DNA from: Sediminibacterium sp. UBA657
Lineage (GTDB): Bacteria; Bacteroidota; Bacteroidia; Chitinophagales; Chitinophagaceae
Reading direction: 5' to 3'
Assembly: GCA_002299885.1 (NCBI GenBank)
Contig: DBOB01000020.1
Span: forward strand, 1-36,738
Length of the DNA stretch: 36,738 nucleotides
The notes beneath the pieces are model-generated. The model made no database searches. It saw only the letters and a list, made by a program, of their open reading frames with translations, and had not been told where the DNA came from. Below, piece after piece: positions 25,942-34,811 of this stretch. The position numbers were made by a program, and so were the translations under genes. How positions within the stretch are numbered: the stretch's first letter is position 1; each line of letters begins with the position of its first letter.

Positions 25942-26880
25942 ATGAAGCAAAATAGAATGATTTTAGCATTTAGTTTTAGTCTAATTGCCCTTTTTAGCAG
26001 TCTTGGACAAAGTCTACAGGCCCAAACACCAGCAAAATCATTAAAACGTATTGTCATTGACCCTGGTCATGGAGGTTCTGATCCTGGTTCCAAAGGTAAA
26101 TATTCCACAGAAGCGGCTGTCTCTTTAGCTATAGCATTAAAATTGGAAGATTTTATCAAGCAAGCAATGCCTGATGTAGAAGTGGTAATGACTAGAACAA
26201 CGGATATCTACCACTCTGTTGTAGAGAAAGCTAAAATCGCCAATGCTGCTAAAGGAGACTTATTTGTTTGCATACATACAAATTCTGCGAGAGGAAAAGC
26301 GGTGAAAGAGGTTGTAGGTTATACAAAGAAGACTTATACTGTAAAGAAGAAAGGTAAAAAAAGAAAAGTAACAAGAGACGTACCAATCTACAAAACCACT
26401 TATATCCCAAGTACAGCAATAGGAACAGAAACCTATATTTACAATATTGGTAAATCTGATTTTAGAAAGGAATTGGCGAGCGAGATGGTTGATGAGGTGG
26501 TAGAACAATTAGACTCAGTGTCTTTAAAGCAGATTAAAGAATACGAATCAGAAATTGATCCAACTAAGAAAATGATGGCAAGCATCTTGGCTCAACAATA
26601 TTTTCAAAGAGCTGCAAGTTTGGCATTGACCATCGAAGAAGAATTTAAATCATCCGGAAGAGTAAGTAGAGAAGCAAAACAAAGACCAACTGGTATATGG
26701 GTATTGCAAGCAGTTGCCATGCCAGCGGTGTTGATTGAGACTGGTTTTATATCCAATCCAGAGGAGGAAGAATACCTTAATAGTGAATTAGGTCAGAATG
26801 AACTTTGCGAAGCCATCACCAAGGCATTACTACGCTATAAGAATTCTTTAGAGAATCAACAGAAAGCAAACGGGAATTAG
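25942..26880 (+). CDS. N-acetylmuramoyl-L-alanine amidase (Amidase_3)
   Basis: A 312-residue exported zinc amidase that splits the MurNAc-L-Ala bond of peptidoglycan. It has a signal peptide (1-28, ...LQAQ). The zinc ligands and catalytic Glu of the Amidase_3 fold are present: His43 (PGHGG), Glu57 (STEAAV), His112 (CIHTNS) and Glu266 (LIETGF). Between His112 and Glu266 is a basic insertion (about 127-150, with KKKGKKRK) and a helical stretch of the type that regulates access in AmiA/B/C. It is divergent from lptD and 46 bp upstream of mlaD. Confidence 0.92.
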   Translation: MKQNRMILAFSFSLIALFSSLGQSLQAQTPAKSLKRIVIDPGHGGSDPGSKGKYSTEAAVSLAIALKLEDFIKQAMPDVEVVMTRTTDIYHSVVEKAKIANAAKGDLFVCIHTNSARGKAVKEVVGYTKKTYTVKKKGKKRKVTRDVPIYKTTYIPSTAIGTETYIYNIGKSDFRKELASEMVDEVVEQLDSVSLKQIKEYESEIDPTKKMMASILAQQYFQRAASLALTIEEEFKSSGRVSREAKQRPTGIWVLQAVAMPAVLIETGFISNPEEEEYLNSELGQNELCEAITKALLRYKNSLENQQKANGN

Positions 26881-26893
26881 GGTATTTTTTAGC

Positions 26894-26901
26894 TAATTTT
26901 G
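26894..26901 (+). promoter_or_regulatory. Possible -7 box upstream of mlaD-like gene
   Basis: TAATTTTG is a perfect TAnnTTTG match, placing a start near 26907, about 20 nt before the mlaD ATG at 26927. No clear -33 TTTG is found, so it may be a weak internal promoter or chance. Confidence 0.35.
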
Positions 26902-26926
26902 TACCGAACTCAAGCAATCGAATACC

Positions 26927-27931
26927 ATGCGTGTATCAAATGAAACTAAAGTAGGTGCTTTAACTGTAATTGCAGTCACCTTAATTATATTTGGATTCAA
27001 TTTTTTAAAAGGAAAGACCTTCTTTAAATCAGGTACATTTATATATGCTAAATATACTGATACCAAAGGTTTGATTGTTTCTAACCCAGTTTTTGTGAAC
27101 GGATTTCAAGTTGGAACTGTTTTTGAAATAGAAAACATGAACAACAATTTATCAGAGCTTGTTGTTTGTATCAAATTGAAACAATTATATAAAATTCCTA
27201 AGAATTCAATTGCGACAATTCAAGAAAACCCTCTAGGTACAAACGCTATCAATATTATTCAAGGCAATGGCACTTCAATGATTGCGAGTGGTGATACCAT
27301 TCTATCCGCACCCGCAACTAGTTTATTAGGGGACTTAATGAATGAATTGTCTCCAATTGGAGAACAGGTTAAAAACACCATTAGCTCTCTAGAACTCGTT
27401 TTGAATAATGTCAATAAAACATTGAACGACGAGAATAGACAAAATTTCAAAGTAATTCTTGAAAATCTTTCAGCTACCACAATTAATTTAAATAAATCGC
27501 TTGCATCCATCGAAGGGATGGTTAATAAACAAAATGGTTCTATTGCAAAAACAGCAGATAATTTAAATGCATTTACTGCTAATTTAAATCAGAACAACCA
27601 AAAGATATCCAATATATTGACCAATTTGGACAGTACTACAAAGTCAATCAAGGATGCTGACTTGTATGAGACCATAAAGACGATACAAAGTACATTAGTG
27701 GCATTAAATACAACTATCAATAAATTAAACAATGGCAATGGAACAGCTGCAAAAGTGTTGAGTGACCCTGCCATGTACAATCAACTTCAAAGTACTATCA
27801 AAAGTGTCAATACTTTAGTGGATGATTTTAAAGTGCATCCTAAACGCTATATCAGTGTTTCTGTATTCGGCAAAAAGGATAAAAGAGCCCCTTTGACTAA
27901 ACCATTATCGGATACAGTGGATCATGAATAA
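26927..27931 (+). CDS. MlaD-family (MCE-domain) lipid-transport protein
   Basis: A 334-residue protein anchored by one N-terminal membrane helix (about 10-26, GALTVIAVTLIIFGFNFL), followed by a single MCE/MlaD domain (about 35-115, with VFVNGFQVGTV and NPLGTNAINI) and a long C-terminal helical region (about 140-310). It is the substrate-binding component of an ABC system moving phospholipids between inner and outer membranes. The MlaE permease and MlaF ATPase genes are not upstream of it in the window, so they must lie elsewhere. It overlaps the next gene by 8 bp. Confidence 0.9.
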   Translation: MRVSNETKVGALTVIAVTLIIFGFNFLKGKTFFKSGTFIYAKYTDTKGLIVSNPVFVNGFQVGTVFEIENMNNNLSELVVCIKLKQLYKIPKNSIATIQENPLGTNAINIIQGNGTSMIASGDTILSAPATSLLGDLMNELSPIGEQVKNTISSLELVLNNVNKTLNDENRQNFKVILENLSATTINLNKSLASIEGMVNKQNGSIAKTADNLNAFTANLNQNNQKISNILTNLDSTTKSIKDADLYETIKTIQSTLVALNTTINKLNNGNGTAAKVLSDPAMYNQLQSTIKSVNTLVDDFKVHPKRYISVSVFGKKDKRAPLTKPLSDTVDHE

Positions 27932-29528
27932 ATATGTGCCTTATATCCTATTGTGCATTGGCATCATGCTGTCTTCACAAGCCAATAGTCAGGATACAAC
28001 TACATCGGTAAAGAACACAGGTAAATTAATCGAATTCCTTTCTGCCGAATCTTACAATATCAAAAAACAAGATAGCCAGGATTTTTTAATCCTTGTTGGG
28101 CATGTTAAAGTGAAACAAGCAAATACTATTTTATATGGAGATAGTATCATTTTGAATGCCACAAAAAATAGTCTAGAAGGTTTTGGTAAAGTACATATTA
28201 ATGATGCTGATTCTGTGCATACATATGCCGACTATTTAAAGTACGATGGCAATACAAAAAAAGCCAAGTTAAGAAATCATGTTAAATTGACAGATGGACG
28301 AGGCACATTAACAACCGACTCTTTGGACTATGATGTTTCTATAAAAATTGGCGTATATAAAAAAGGAGGTAAGTTAGTTCGTAATAAGACCGTTTTAAAG
28401 AGTACAGAGGGCGTATATTATGGTATCACCAGAGATGTACTATTTAGGAATAAAGTATCCTTGGTTGATCCAGACAATAGCATCTTCACGGATACATTAG
28501 AATACAATACCTACTCCCAATTGGCTAATTTCATAAGTCCCACCAAAATCATTAGTGGCTCTAGAATTATTAAGACTAAAAACGGCAATTACAATATTGG
28601 AACAAGAAAGGGTTATTTATACGAACGTTCTTCTATAGACGATAGTAGTTATTTTTTTATTGCAAACGAGATGGCTATTGATGACTCACTTGGTTTAGGT
28701 GAATTTAGAGGGAATGCCGTTTATAAATCTAAGGATAGTTTAAGTTTTGATTTATTGGCTAATAATATCAAGACCAATCGCAATAAAGATATTTTATTGG
28801 CAACAGAATTACCTATCCTATTGATCAAGCAACCTAAGGATACTATGTATATTAGTGCTGATACACTATATAGTGGCAGGTTAAGTGATTTAAAAAGAAA
28901 AATACCAAAAGCACGTGCTAAGGAAGAAGTGATCAAGGATTCAAGTTTGAATAAATATTTTGAAGCTTTTCATCATGTGAAAATTTATTCTGATTCAATG
29001 CAAGCTGTGGCTGATAGTTTATTTTATGGACTGGCAGACTCCACCATTCGACTGCACAATAATCCCATACTTTGGGTCAATCAAAATCAAATTACGGGAG
29101 ATACTATTTATATGCATTTGAATAATAGGAAGGCCGAACAATTAAGAATTTTAACCAATGCGATGGCCATAAATCCTGTAGATAGTACAGACTATTTTAA
29201 TCAATTAAAAGGGAATACAATTGTAGTGGATTTTATAGACGGTAAAGTTCAACAAATGCAAACCAAGGGCAGCGCAGAAAATATTTATTTTGCTACAGAC
29301 AATGATGAAAAATTTATTGGTGTGAATCAATCCAATGCGCAAATCATCACTATTCAATTTGAAAATGATGAACCAGCTAAAATTATATACATCAATCAAT
29401 TGACTGGCAAAATGACTCCCCTATATGATGTGCCAAAATCTGAATTGAAATTTAAAAACTTTAAATGGTGGAATGACTTGCAACCAAAAACAAAGTTTGA
29501 TATTTTATCTCCAAAGACCAATCAATAA
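27924..29528 (+). CDS. OstA/LptA-like periplasmic protein
   Basis: A 534-residue exported protein (signal peptide 1-23, ...SQANSQ). The repeated pattern of beta-strands with xxYGDSIILN and YADYLKYDGNTKKAKLRNHVKL in residues about 45-130 is the OstA/LptA beta-jellyroll that forms the LPS bridge across the periplasm. Further strands repeat later (GVYYGITRDVLFRNKVSL, ISADTLYSGRL, AVADSLFYGL), suggesting two or more tandem units. That makes it much longer than E. coli LptA (about 185 aa). It overlaps mlaD by 8 bp, and its stop directly abuts the prfB stop on the other strand. Confidence 0.85.
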   Translation: MNKYVPYILLCIGIMLSSQANSQDTTTSVKNTGKLIEFLSAESYNIKKQDSQDFLILVGHVKVKQANTILYGDSIILNATKNSLEGFGKVHINDADSVHTYADYLKYDGNTKKAKLRNHVKLTDGRGTLTTDSLDYDVSIKIGVYKKGGKLVRNKTVLKSTEGVYYGITRDVLFRNKVSLVDPDNSIFTDTLEYNTYSQLANFISPTKIISGSRIIKTKNGNYNIGTRKGYLYERSSIDDSSYFFIANEMAIDDSLGLGEFRGNAVYKSKDSLSFDLLANNIKTNRNKDILLATELPILLIKQPKDTMYISADTLYSGRLSDLKRKIPKARAKEEVIKDSSLNKYFEAFHHVKIYSDSMQAVADSLFYGLADSTIRLHNNPILWVNQNQITGDTIYMHLNNRKAEQLRILTNAMAINPVDSTDYFNQLKGNTIVVDFIDGKVQQMQTKGSAENIYFATDNDEKFIGVNQSNAQIITIQFENDEPAKIIYINQLTGKMTPLYDVPKSELKFKNFKWWNDLQPKTKFDILSPKTNQ

Positions 29529-30618
29529 TTAATTGGTGTCTGTTTTTTCATACATCAGGTAGGCTTTTATAAACCCATCTATCTCACCATCCATTACTGG
29601 CCCAACATTACCCACTTCAAAATCGGTACGGTGGTCTTTGATCATTTTATAAGGATGAAACACATAAGAACGAATTTGACTACCCCATTCTATTTTTTTC
29701 TTGTTCGCATTCGATGCATTCAAGGCTTCTTGCTTTTTACGCATTTCTTCCTCATACAATCTACTCTTTAACATCTTCATTGCAATCTCTCTGTTTTCCC
29801 CCTGTGTTCTAGATTGTTGACATTCCACAATGATACCGGAAGCATGTTTTAATCGAACAGCGGTTTCAACTTTATTGACGTTCTGTCCTCCCTTTCCACC
29901 ACTGCGGTAAAACTCCCATTCAATGTCAGCAGGATTCACAATAATTTCGATGGTATCGTCAATTAAAGGATATACATATACCGATGCAAAACTTGTATGA
30001 CGTCTTGCATTGCTATCAAATGGAGAAATTCTAACTAAACGGTGTACACCAGATTCTGCTTTTAAAAATCCATAAGCAAAAGGTCCATCAAACTGAATGG
30101 TAGCAGATTTAATACCAGCACCATCTCCTTCTTGATAATCTAAGGAAGTCACAGTCCATCCTTGCTTTTCACCATACATGGTGTACATCCTTAAAAGCAT
30201 TTCTGCCCAATCCTGACTTTCAGTTCCACCAGCACCTGGATTGATTTGTAATATGGCAGGTAATTCATCTTCTGGTTTATTGAGTGTGCTTTTAAATTCA
30301 GCATCTTCAATGGCAACCATCGCTTGATCGTAAGCAATTTTTGTTTCTTCTTCTGTAGCATCACCCCCTTTCCAGAATTCAAAAAGTACCACAAAGTCTT
30401 CGACACATGTTTCAACATGCTGGTACATACCAGTCCAATATTCATTTAATTTAATCTCCTTCATCGTCGCTGTAGCGCGCTTGTTATCATCCCAAAAACC
30501 TGGAGATAAAGAAAGTTGTTTATCTAAATGTATTTTTTGTAAACGGTTTTCAACGTCAAAGAAACCTCCTCAGGACACTCACTTGGTCCTTCATACGCTT
30601 AATCTGCTCAATCGTCAT
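29529..30618 (-). CDS. prfB: Peptide chain release factor 2, expressed by programmed +1 frameshift
   Basis: RF2 recognises UGA and UAA and releases the finished peptide. The first 20 codons run from ATG 30618 (MTIEQIKRMKDQVSVLRRFL) to an in-frame TGA at 30558-30556. Ribosomes slip +1 at CTT-TGA-C, with the SD-like AGGAGG just upstream, skipping T30558 and continuing from GAC at 30557 for 342 codons to 29529, for 362 residues in total. The fused product has SPF (198-200), the UGA-reading tripeptide, and GGQ (243-245), the hydrolysis motif. The ATG at 30464 in the second frame is not the start, because DVENRLQK...FWDD lies before it. The gene follows rnpB by about 31 bp. Confidence 0.97.
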
Positions 30619-30649
30619 ATGAATTCATTTTATGTTCAATTAAAAAAGT

Positions 30650-30992
30650 AACTACAAACCTCATAAGCCGGATTCTGTTTCTAAACTATCATTTATCTAG
30701 CCTTAACATTACTGCTAAAGTCTTGCTGCCTACCCTGGGACTCGAACGAGTCGCTCTCAAACGTCCCTTTACATGGCATTACAGCACCCAAGGTTTACCC
30801 TATAAAACAATTACTTGTCTTATGCGTGAGCTCTTACCTCACGTTTTCACCTTTTCCTCTTGCGAGGTAGTTATTTTCTGTGGCACTTTCTCTATCCCAT
30901 TGCTGAGATGCCGGCTATTGACCGGTGGGTTACCCTATGCTGTCCGGACTTTCCTTGGCAATTGCTTACCACGATAGCTCGGGATTGTAGTC
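30650..30992 (-). ncRNA. rnpB: RNase P RNA (bacterial type A)
   Basis: The minus strand carries the universal 5' core AAGGAAAGTCCGGACA, an internal GCCACAGAAAATA segment, and near the 3' end the complement of ATAAGCCGGATTCTG, all diagnostic of RNase P RNA. The ends pair as P1: ACTACAA (30991-30985) with TTGTAGT (30657-30651), which sets the limits to a few bases. A perfect -7 box lies immediately upstream and a T6 run follows the 3' end. The length of about 343 nt is normal. With RnpA protein it matures tRNA 5' ends, including the two tRNAs here. Confidence 0.95.
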
Positions 30993-30996
30993 AGGT

Positions 30997-31004
30997 CAAA
31001 GGTA
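30997..31004 (-). promoter_or_regulatory. -7 promoter element of rnpB
   Basis: TACCTTTG on the minus strand matches TAnnTTTG exactly and predicts a start near 30991, which coincides with the 5' strand of P1. No clear -33 TTTG is seen at the expected distance. Confidence 0.6.
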
Positions 31005-31024
31005 GTAAAATAAAGTGGATGTGC

Positions 31025-32053
31025 TTAATACTCAAAAAAGACTTCCGTAGCACCATACCCATAGAAATCGGAGTATTGATTGATAAAGCTTTTGACACCC
31101 TTCTTTACTTTTAATAAATCGTGTACTTCATTCTTAAGCTTTCCCGATCCAACGCCGTGGATAATAATCATAGATGGCAAATGATTCAGTTGTGCTAACT
31201 CAAACCATTTTTCAAAAGCTTCTAACTGAAAATGAATGATTTCGGCATTCGTTAAATGACTATGTCGATCTATTAGTTTTTCAATATGCAGATCTATCAC
31301 AGACCTTGCAGCAGGAATATGTTCTTTAATTTTTGATGCATCATACACTTTGTATCCAGCATTTCTTAAAATATCAATTGCAATATGGTTGTCTTCTACT
31401 TTATCTGGATAAGTGTTAAATAATAAATATTCTAAGCTTACCTTATTATCCTCTTTTAGGGTTTCTATTTTTTGGAAAATCTGTTTAGGCTTTATTTTTA
31501 CAATAGATTCAAAATATTCTGCTTTTTTCTTATGCTGTTCGGTTAAAGAAAAATCAAATGAAAATTGAGGACTATCATTCACCGTTGCAAATGGAATATC
31601 ATGAATATAAAAATCGGTAAAAGGTGCAATGGTTGAAGCTATTGAAAAATCAACTTCGCCTTGAGCAGACTGCTCGTACACGAAATTATATTCAATTCTA
31701 GTTTTATTGGATAAGAATATTTTTAGTGTTTCAACAACTTCGTCATTGAAATCATCTAAACTAAACTTAGGAATTAAGGTTAACCAAACACCAGCATCTT
31801 CTTTACTTGCATTCTTTTGTATCTTCTCTTTGGGGATTTGATCTACAAAAATCTTTTGAGGCGCTTTTTTTTCTGGAAATAACTTCTTCTCTGTAAAACG
31901 TTTAAAATATGGAAAGTCTATTTGATCCATATAGGCAGGGAACCTTACCCCACGTACTTCGATCATGACCATGTCGCTACTCATGATCTCAATGATATGA
32001 CCCTCCTCATTGCTATGCAGTACCAATATTTCATCACCCACTTGATACTTCAT
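31025..32053 (-). CDS. DUF2027/Smr-domain protein
   Basis: A 342-residue cytoplasmic protein. The N-terminus (KYQVGDEILVLHSNEEGHI) is an SH3-like or KOW-like barrel. The middle (about 100-230) is the DUF2027 region. The C-terminal 80 residues are a Smr (small MutS-related) domain with DLHIEKL and IIHGVGSGKLKNEV. Smr domains bind or nick branched DNA or RNA; the function of the Bacteroidota DUF2027-Smr protein is unknown. A TTG at 32056 precedes the ATG at 32053; ATG is chosen. The gene begins 3 bp after the APC permease stop codon, indicating an operon. Confidence 0.86.
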   Translation of the reverse strand: MKYQVGDEILVLHSNEEGHIIEIMSSDMVMIEVRGVRFPAYMDQIDFPYFKRFTEKKLFPEKKAPQKIFVDQIPKEKIQKNASKEDAGVWLTLIPKFSLDDFNDEVVETLKIFLSNKTRIEYNFVYEQSAQGEVDFSIASTIAPFTDFYIHDIPFATVNDSPQFSFDFSLTEQHKKKAEYFESIVKIKPKQIFQKIETLKEDNKVSLEYLLFNTYPDKVEDNHIAIDILRNAGYKVYDASKIKEHIPAARSVIDLHIEKLIDRHSHLTNAEIIHFQLEAFEKWFELAQLNHLPSMIIIHGVGSGKLKNEVHDLLKVKKGVKSFINQYSDFYGYGATEVFFEY

Positions 32054-32056
32054 CAA

Positions 32057-33754
32057 TTAATTTTTTGCTAAAAGACTATGCTTTTTAGAATACAAATTAT
32101 ATATCACTAAACCAATGGTCATCCAAACAAAGAACCATAACCAGCTTACTGGTGGAATCTCAATCATCAAATACAAGCAACACATTGCACCTATAATTGG
32201 AATGATAGAATATTTTTTTAGAAAACTTAAAATAGCCACTACAATAAAAATAAATGTAAAGACTAAAAATAAAATTTCCTGATAGCCTTCATTACCAGCC
32301 TCCTTGAATGCATTTAAAATTCTATGTTGCGCAAAATATAAAAAGATCAGGGCCAATGCAGGAATGATATACTGTCCATTAATGTAGGGCAACCTAAATG
32401 CTTGACCTTTAATTGAAGGCGCTAACCTAGGTAATACCAATACACCAAAACAAACCAGTACAAACGCAAATAAGGTGCCAATACTGGTTAAATCTGTCAT
32501 TCTCGATATAGACATAAACATAGCAGGTACACCAACAAAAATACCTGTGATGATGGTTGCAAAACCTGGCGTACCATATTTAGGATGTACTTCAGAAAAT
32601 TTCTTAGGTAATAATCCATCACGACTCATACTCATCCATATTCTTGGTTGGCCTAATTGAAACACTAAGAGAACGCTTGTTGTTGCTACCACAGCACTAA
32701 TAGAAATGATGTACCCAATTTTATGCATGCCTATTCTTTCAAATACAAATGCCAAAGGATCATCCACTTTCAATTCTGAATAGTTCACCATCCCGGTTAA
32801 AACCAAGGCGATAAGGATATACAATACGGTACAAATTAATAAGGAATAGATCATACCTCTAGGCATATCTCTTTGTGGATTTTTACATTCTTCTGCCGTT
32901 GTAGAAATTGCATCAAAACCAATATAGGCATAAAATACGGCGGATACACCTGCTAAAACACCTTTAAACCCATTGGGCATGAATGGCGCCCAATTCGCTG
33001 TATCTACATAAAAGAATCCAAGTACAATGACCATTAGAATGATGGCAATTTTAAATACCACCATGATGTTTGTACTCTTTTTACTCTCCTTAATACCTCT
33101 ATACACCAACATTGTAATTAGAACTACAATCACAAATGCGGGAATATTTAAAATGATTTTTGTTTGACCAATCATAGGCGCATTGGTGATTGCATCGTAA
33201 CCTATTCTTGCGAGCTTACTAAATGTAGCTGGAGTACCGCCAGCTGCTAAATGTTTCATCGCTTCTTCATAACCTTGTTGTGCAGTTTCAAAATTGGTAG
33301 ACAGCCAACCTGGTAAATGAATATGGAAACCTTCTAATAAATTAATAAAATACCCACTCCAACTTATGGCAACTACAATATTTCCAATGGCATATTCAAG
33401 AATCAATGCCCAACCAATAATCCATGCAATCAATTCTCCAAAAGTGACATAAGCATAAGTATAAGCACTACCTGCAATCGGCACCCTACTCGCAAATTCT
33501 GCATAACATAGTGCACTAAAGCCACAAGTCACAGCAGTGATCACAAACAAGATAGAGATACCTGGGCCACCATGAAAGGCTGCAGTTCCAATGGTAGAGA
33601 AAATACCTGCACCCACAACGGCAGCTATGCCCATTAAAGTTAAATCTCGAACACCTAAAACTTTTTTTAATCCACTAGCATGATGTCCATCTACTAAACC
33701 TGCTTCGGCATCTTGTACAATTTTTTCAATTGACTTTCTTCTAAATAAAGACAT
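32057..33754 (-). CDS. APC-family amino acid permease (CAT-like)
   Basis: A 565-residue inner-membrane transporter with about 12-14 predicted helices. The N-terminal GIAAVVGAGIFSTIG (first APC helix with its unwound glycine-rich turn), the second-helix FSALCYAEFASRVPIAGSAYTYAY and the later FDAISTTAEECKNPQRDMPRG are signature segments of the cationic amino acid transporter (CAT/YfnA) subgroup. It should import amino acids with protons; the substrate is not certain. It is 4 bp downstream of the polyprenyl synthetase gene and 3 bp upstream of the DUF2027-Smr gene. Confidence 0.92.
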   Translation of the reverse strand: MSLFRRKSIEKIVQDAEAGLVDGHHASGLKKVLGVRDLTLMGIAAVVGAGIFSTIGTAAFHGGPGISILFVITAVTCGFSALCYAEFASRVPIAGSAYTYAYVTFGELIAWIIGWALILEYAIGNIVVAISWSGYFINLLEGFHIHLPGWLSTNFETAQQGYEEAMKHLAAGGTPATFSKLARIGYDAITNAPMIGQTKIILNIPAFVIVVLITMLVYRGIKESKKSTNIMVVFKIAIILMVIVLGFFYVDTANWAPFMPNGFKGVLAGVSAVFYAYIGFDAISTTAEECKNPQRDMPRGMIYSLLICTVLYILIALVLTGMVNYSELKVDDPLAFVFERIGMHKIGYIISISAVVATTSVLLVFQLGQPRIWMSMSRDGLLPKKFSEVHPKYGTPGFATIITGIFVGVPAMFMSISRMTDLTSIGTLFAFVLVCFGVLVLPRLAPSIKGQAFRLPYINGQYIIPALALIFLYFAQHRILNAFKEAGNEGYQEILFLVFTFIFIVVAILSFLKKYSIIPIIGAMCCLYLMIEIPPVSWLWFFVWMTIGLVIYNLYSKKHSLLAKN

Positions 33755-33758
33755 ATAA

Positions 33759-34724
33759 TTATTGGATTCTGTTCATTAAATAATTAGCCAAATCGATCAA
33801 TGGCTTTTTTCTTGCTTCAACCACTGCAATTGCTTCTAAATGGGCTAAAGCTTCCTGCATATATTTTTGTTTTAAAGCCTCTGCCCATGCATCAACTTTA
33901 CAATCTTTAAATATAGCCAACACTTGCTCCACTTTATCTGCAGGATCAGAAGTCAACAATGCATTTAATGCTTTCAATTGTTCCGGATTAGCAGTTTCTA
34001 ATGCACGTATAAGCAAGAAAGTCTTTTTGTTTTGTTTGATATCTCCTCCGGCATCCTTACCAAATACAGCAGCATCTCCAAAAGCATCTAAATAATCATC
34101 TTGTATTTGAAATGCGATACCTAATTTTTTTCCAAACTCATATAAATGCGAACAATTATGTTCTCCAGCTCCGCCTATGATTGCACCCATCTGTAAACTT
34201 GCAGCAAGTAAGACAGAAGTTTTTAAAGTAATCATATGAATGTATTCCTCTAAAGAAACTGTGGATCTTTTGGCATAATCCATGTCCAATTGTTGTCCTT
34301 CACAAACCTCTCTTGCTGTTTGATTAAAGAGTCCAAGAATTTTTGATAAATGATTGGATTGAATAGGTTGTAAGTATTCGTAAGCTCTAATGACCATTAT
34401 ATCCCCCACTAATAAAGCCGTATTCGCATCATATTTTGTGTGCACGGTAGGTTGACCTCTTCTTAAATTGGCCTCGTCCATCATATCGTCATGCACAAGA
34501 GAGAAATTATGAAATAGTTCCACCGCCTTCGCAGCTAAAAATGCATCTGAATGTAAATCACTGAATAATTCATTCCCCAATAAACACAAAACTGGACGAA
34601 TACGTTTTCCGCCAATTTTTAAAAAATATTCACTAGGCTCATACAATGAAGCCGGTTGTGATGGAAAATGTGTTGTATCGAAATCTTGATTGAATTTTTC
34701 GATCAGTTCTTGAAAAGGATGCAT
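33759..34724 (-). CDS. Polyprenyl synthetase (trans-isoprenyl diphosphate synthase)
   Basis: A 321-residue enzyme that lengthens allylic diphosphates with isopentenyl diphosphate for quinone, bactoprenol or carotenoid precursors. The first Asp-rich motif is HDDMMDEANLRRG (Asp79, Asp80, Asp83) and the second is QIQDDYLDAFGD (Asp209, Asp210, Asp213); GGKRIRP at 38-44 binds the diphosphate. The first motif is DDxxD without the two-residue insertion of typical bacterial farnesyl synthases. That hints at a geranylgeranyl or longer product, which is an inference. It heads the tight run with the APC permease and DUF2027-Smr genes. Confidence 0.9.
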   Translation of the reverse strand: MHPFQELIEKFNQDFDTTHFPSQPASLYEPSEYFLKIGGKRIRPVLCLLGNELFSDLHSDAFLAAKAVELFHNFSLVHDDMMDEANLRRGQPTVHTKYDANTALLVGDIMVIRAYEYLQPIQSNHLSKILGLFNQTAREVCEGQQLDMDYAKRSTVSLEEYIHMITLKTSVLLAASLQMGAIIGGAGEHNCSHLYEFGKKLGIAFQIQDDYLDAFGDAAVFGKDAGGDIKQNKKTFLLIRALETANPEQLKALNALLTSDPADKVEQVLAIFKDCKVDAWAEALKQKYMQEALAHLEAIAVVEARKKPLIDLANYLMNRIQ

Positions 34725-34781
34725 GTTACAAACTTACCCAAATTTTACCATTTTTTAAACAGTTGTTTGTACCTTGAATAC

Positions 34782-34789
34782 TAAATTTG
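34782..34789 (+). promoter_or_regulatory. -7 promoter element of the small outer-membrane-like gene
   Basis: TAAATTTG matches TAnnTTTG exactly and predicts a start near 34795, about 17 nt before the ATG at 34812. A TTGTTTG stretch lies upstream at 34763-34769, but closer than the ideal -33 distance. Confidence 0.45.
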
Positions 34790-34811
34790 TAGGATTCTAA
34801 TACACTATATT

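Noticed and set aside
25902..26057. 52-codon upstream extension of the LptD-like gene
   Set aside because: It overlaps the divergent amidase coding region, and the shorter form from GTG 25901 has a proper signal peptide.
30723..31114. Two plus-strand open frames of 84 codons each
   Set aside because: They are antisense to the RNase P RNA gene and the end of the Smr gene.
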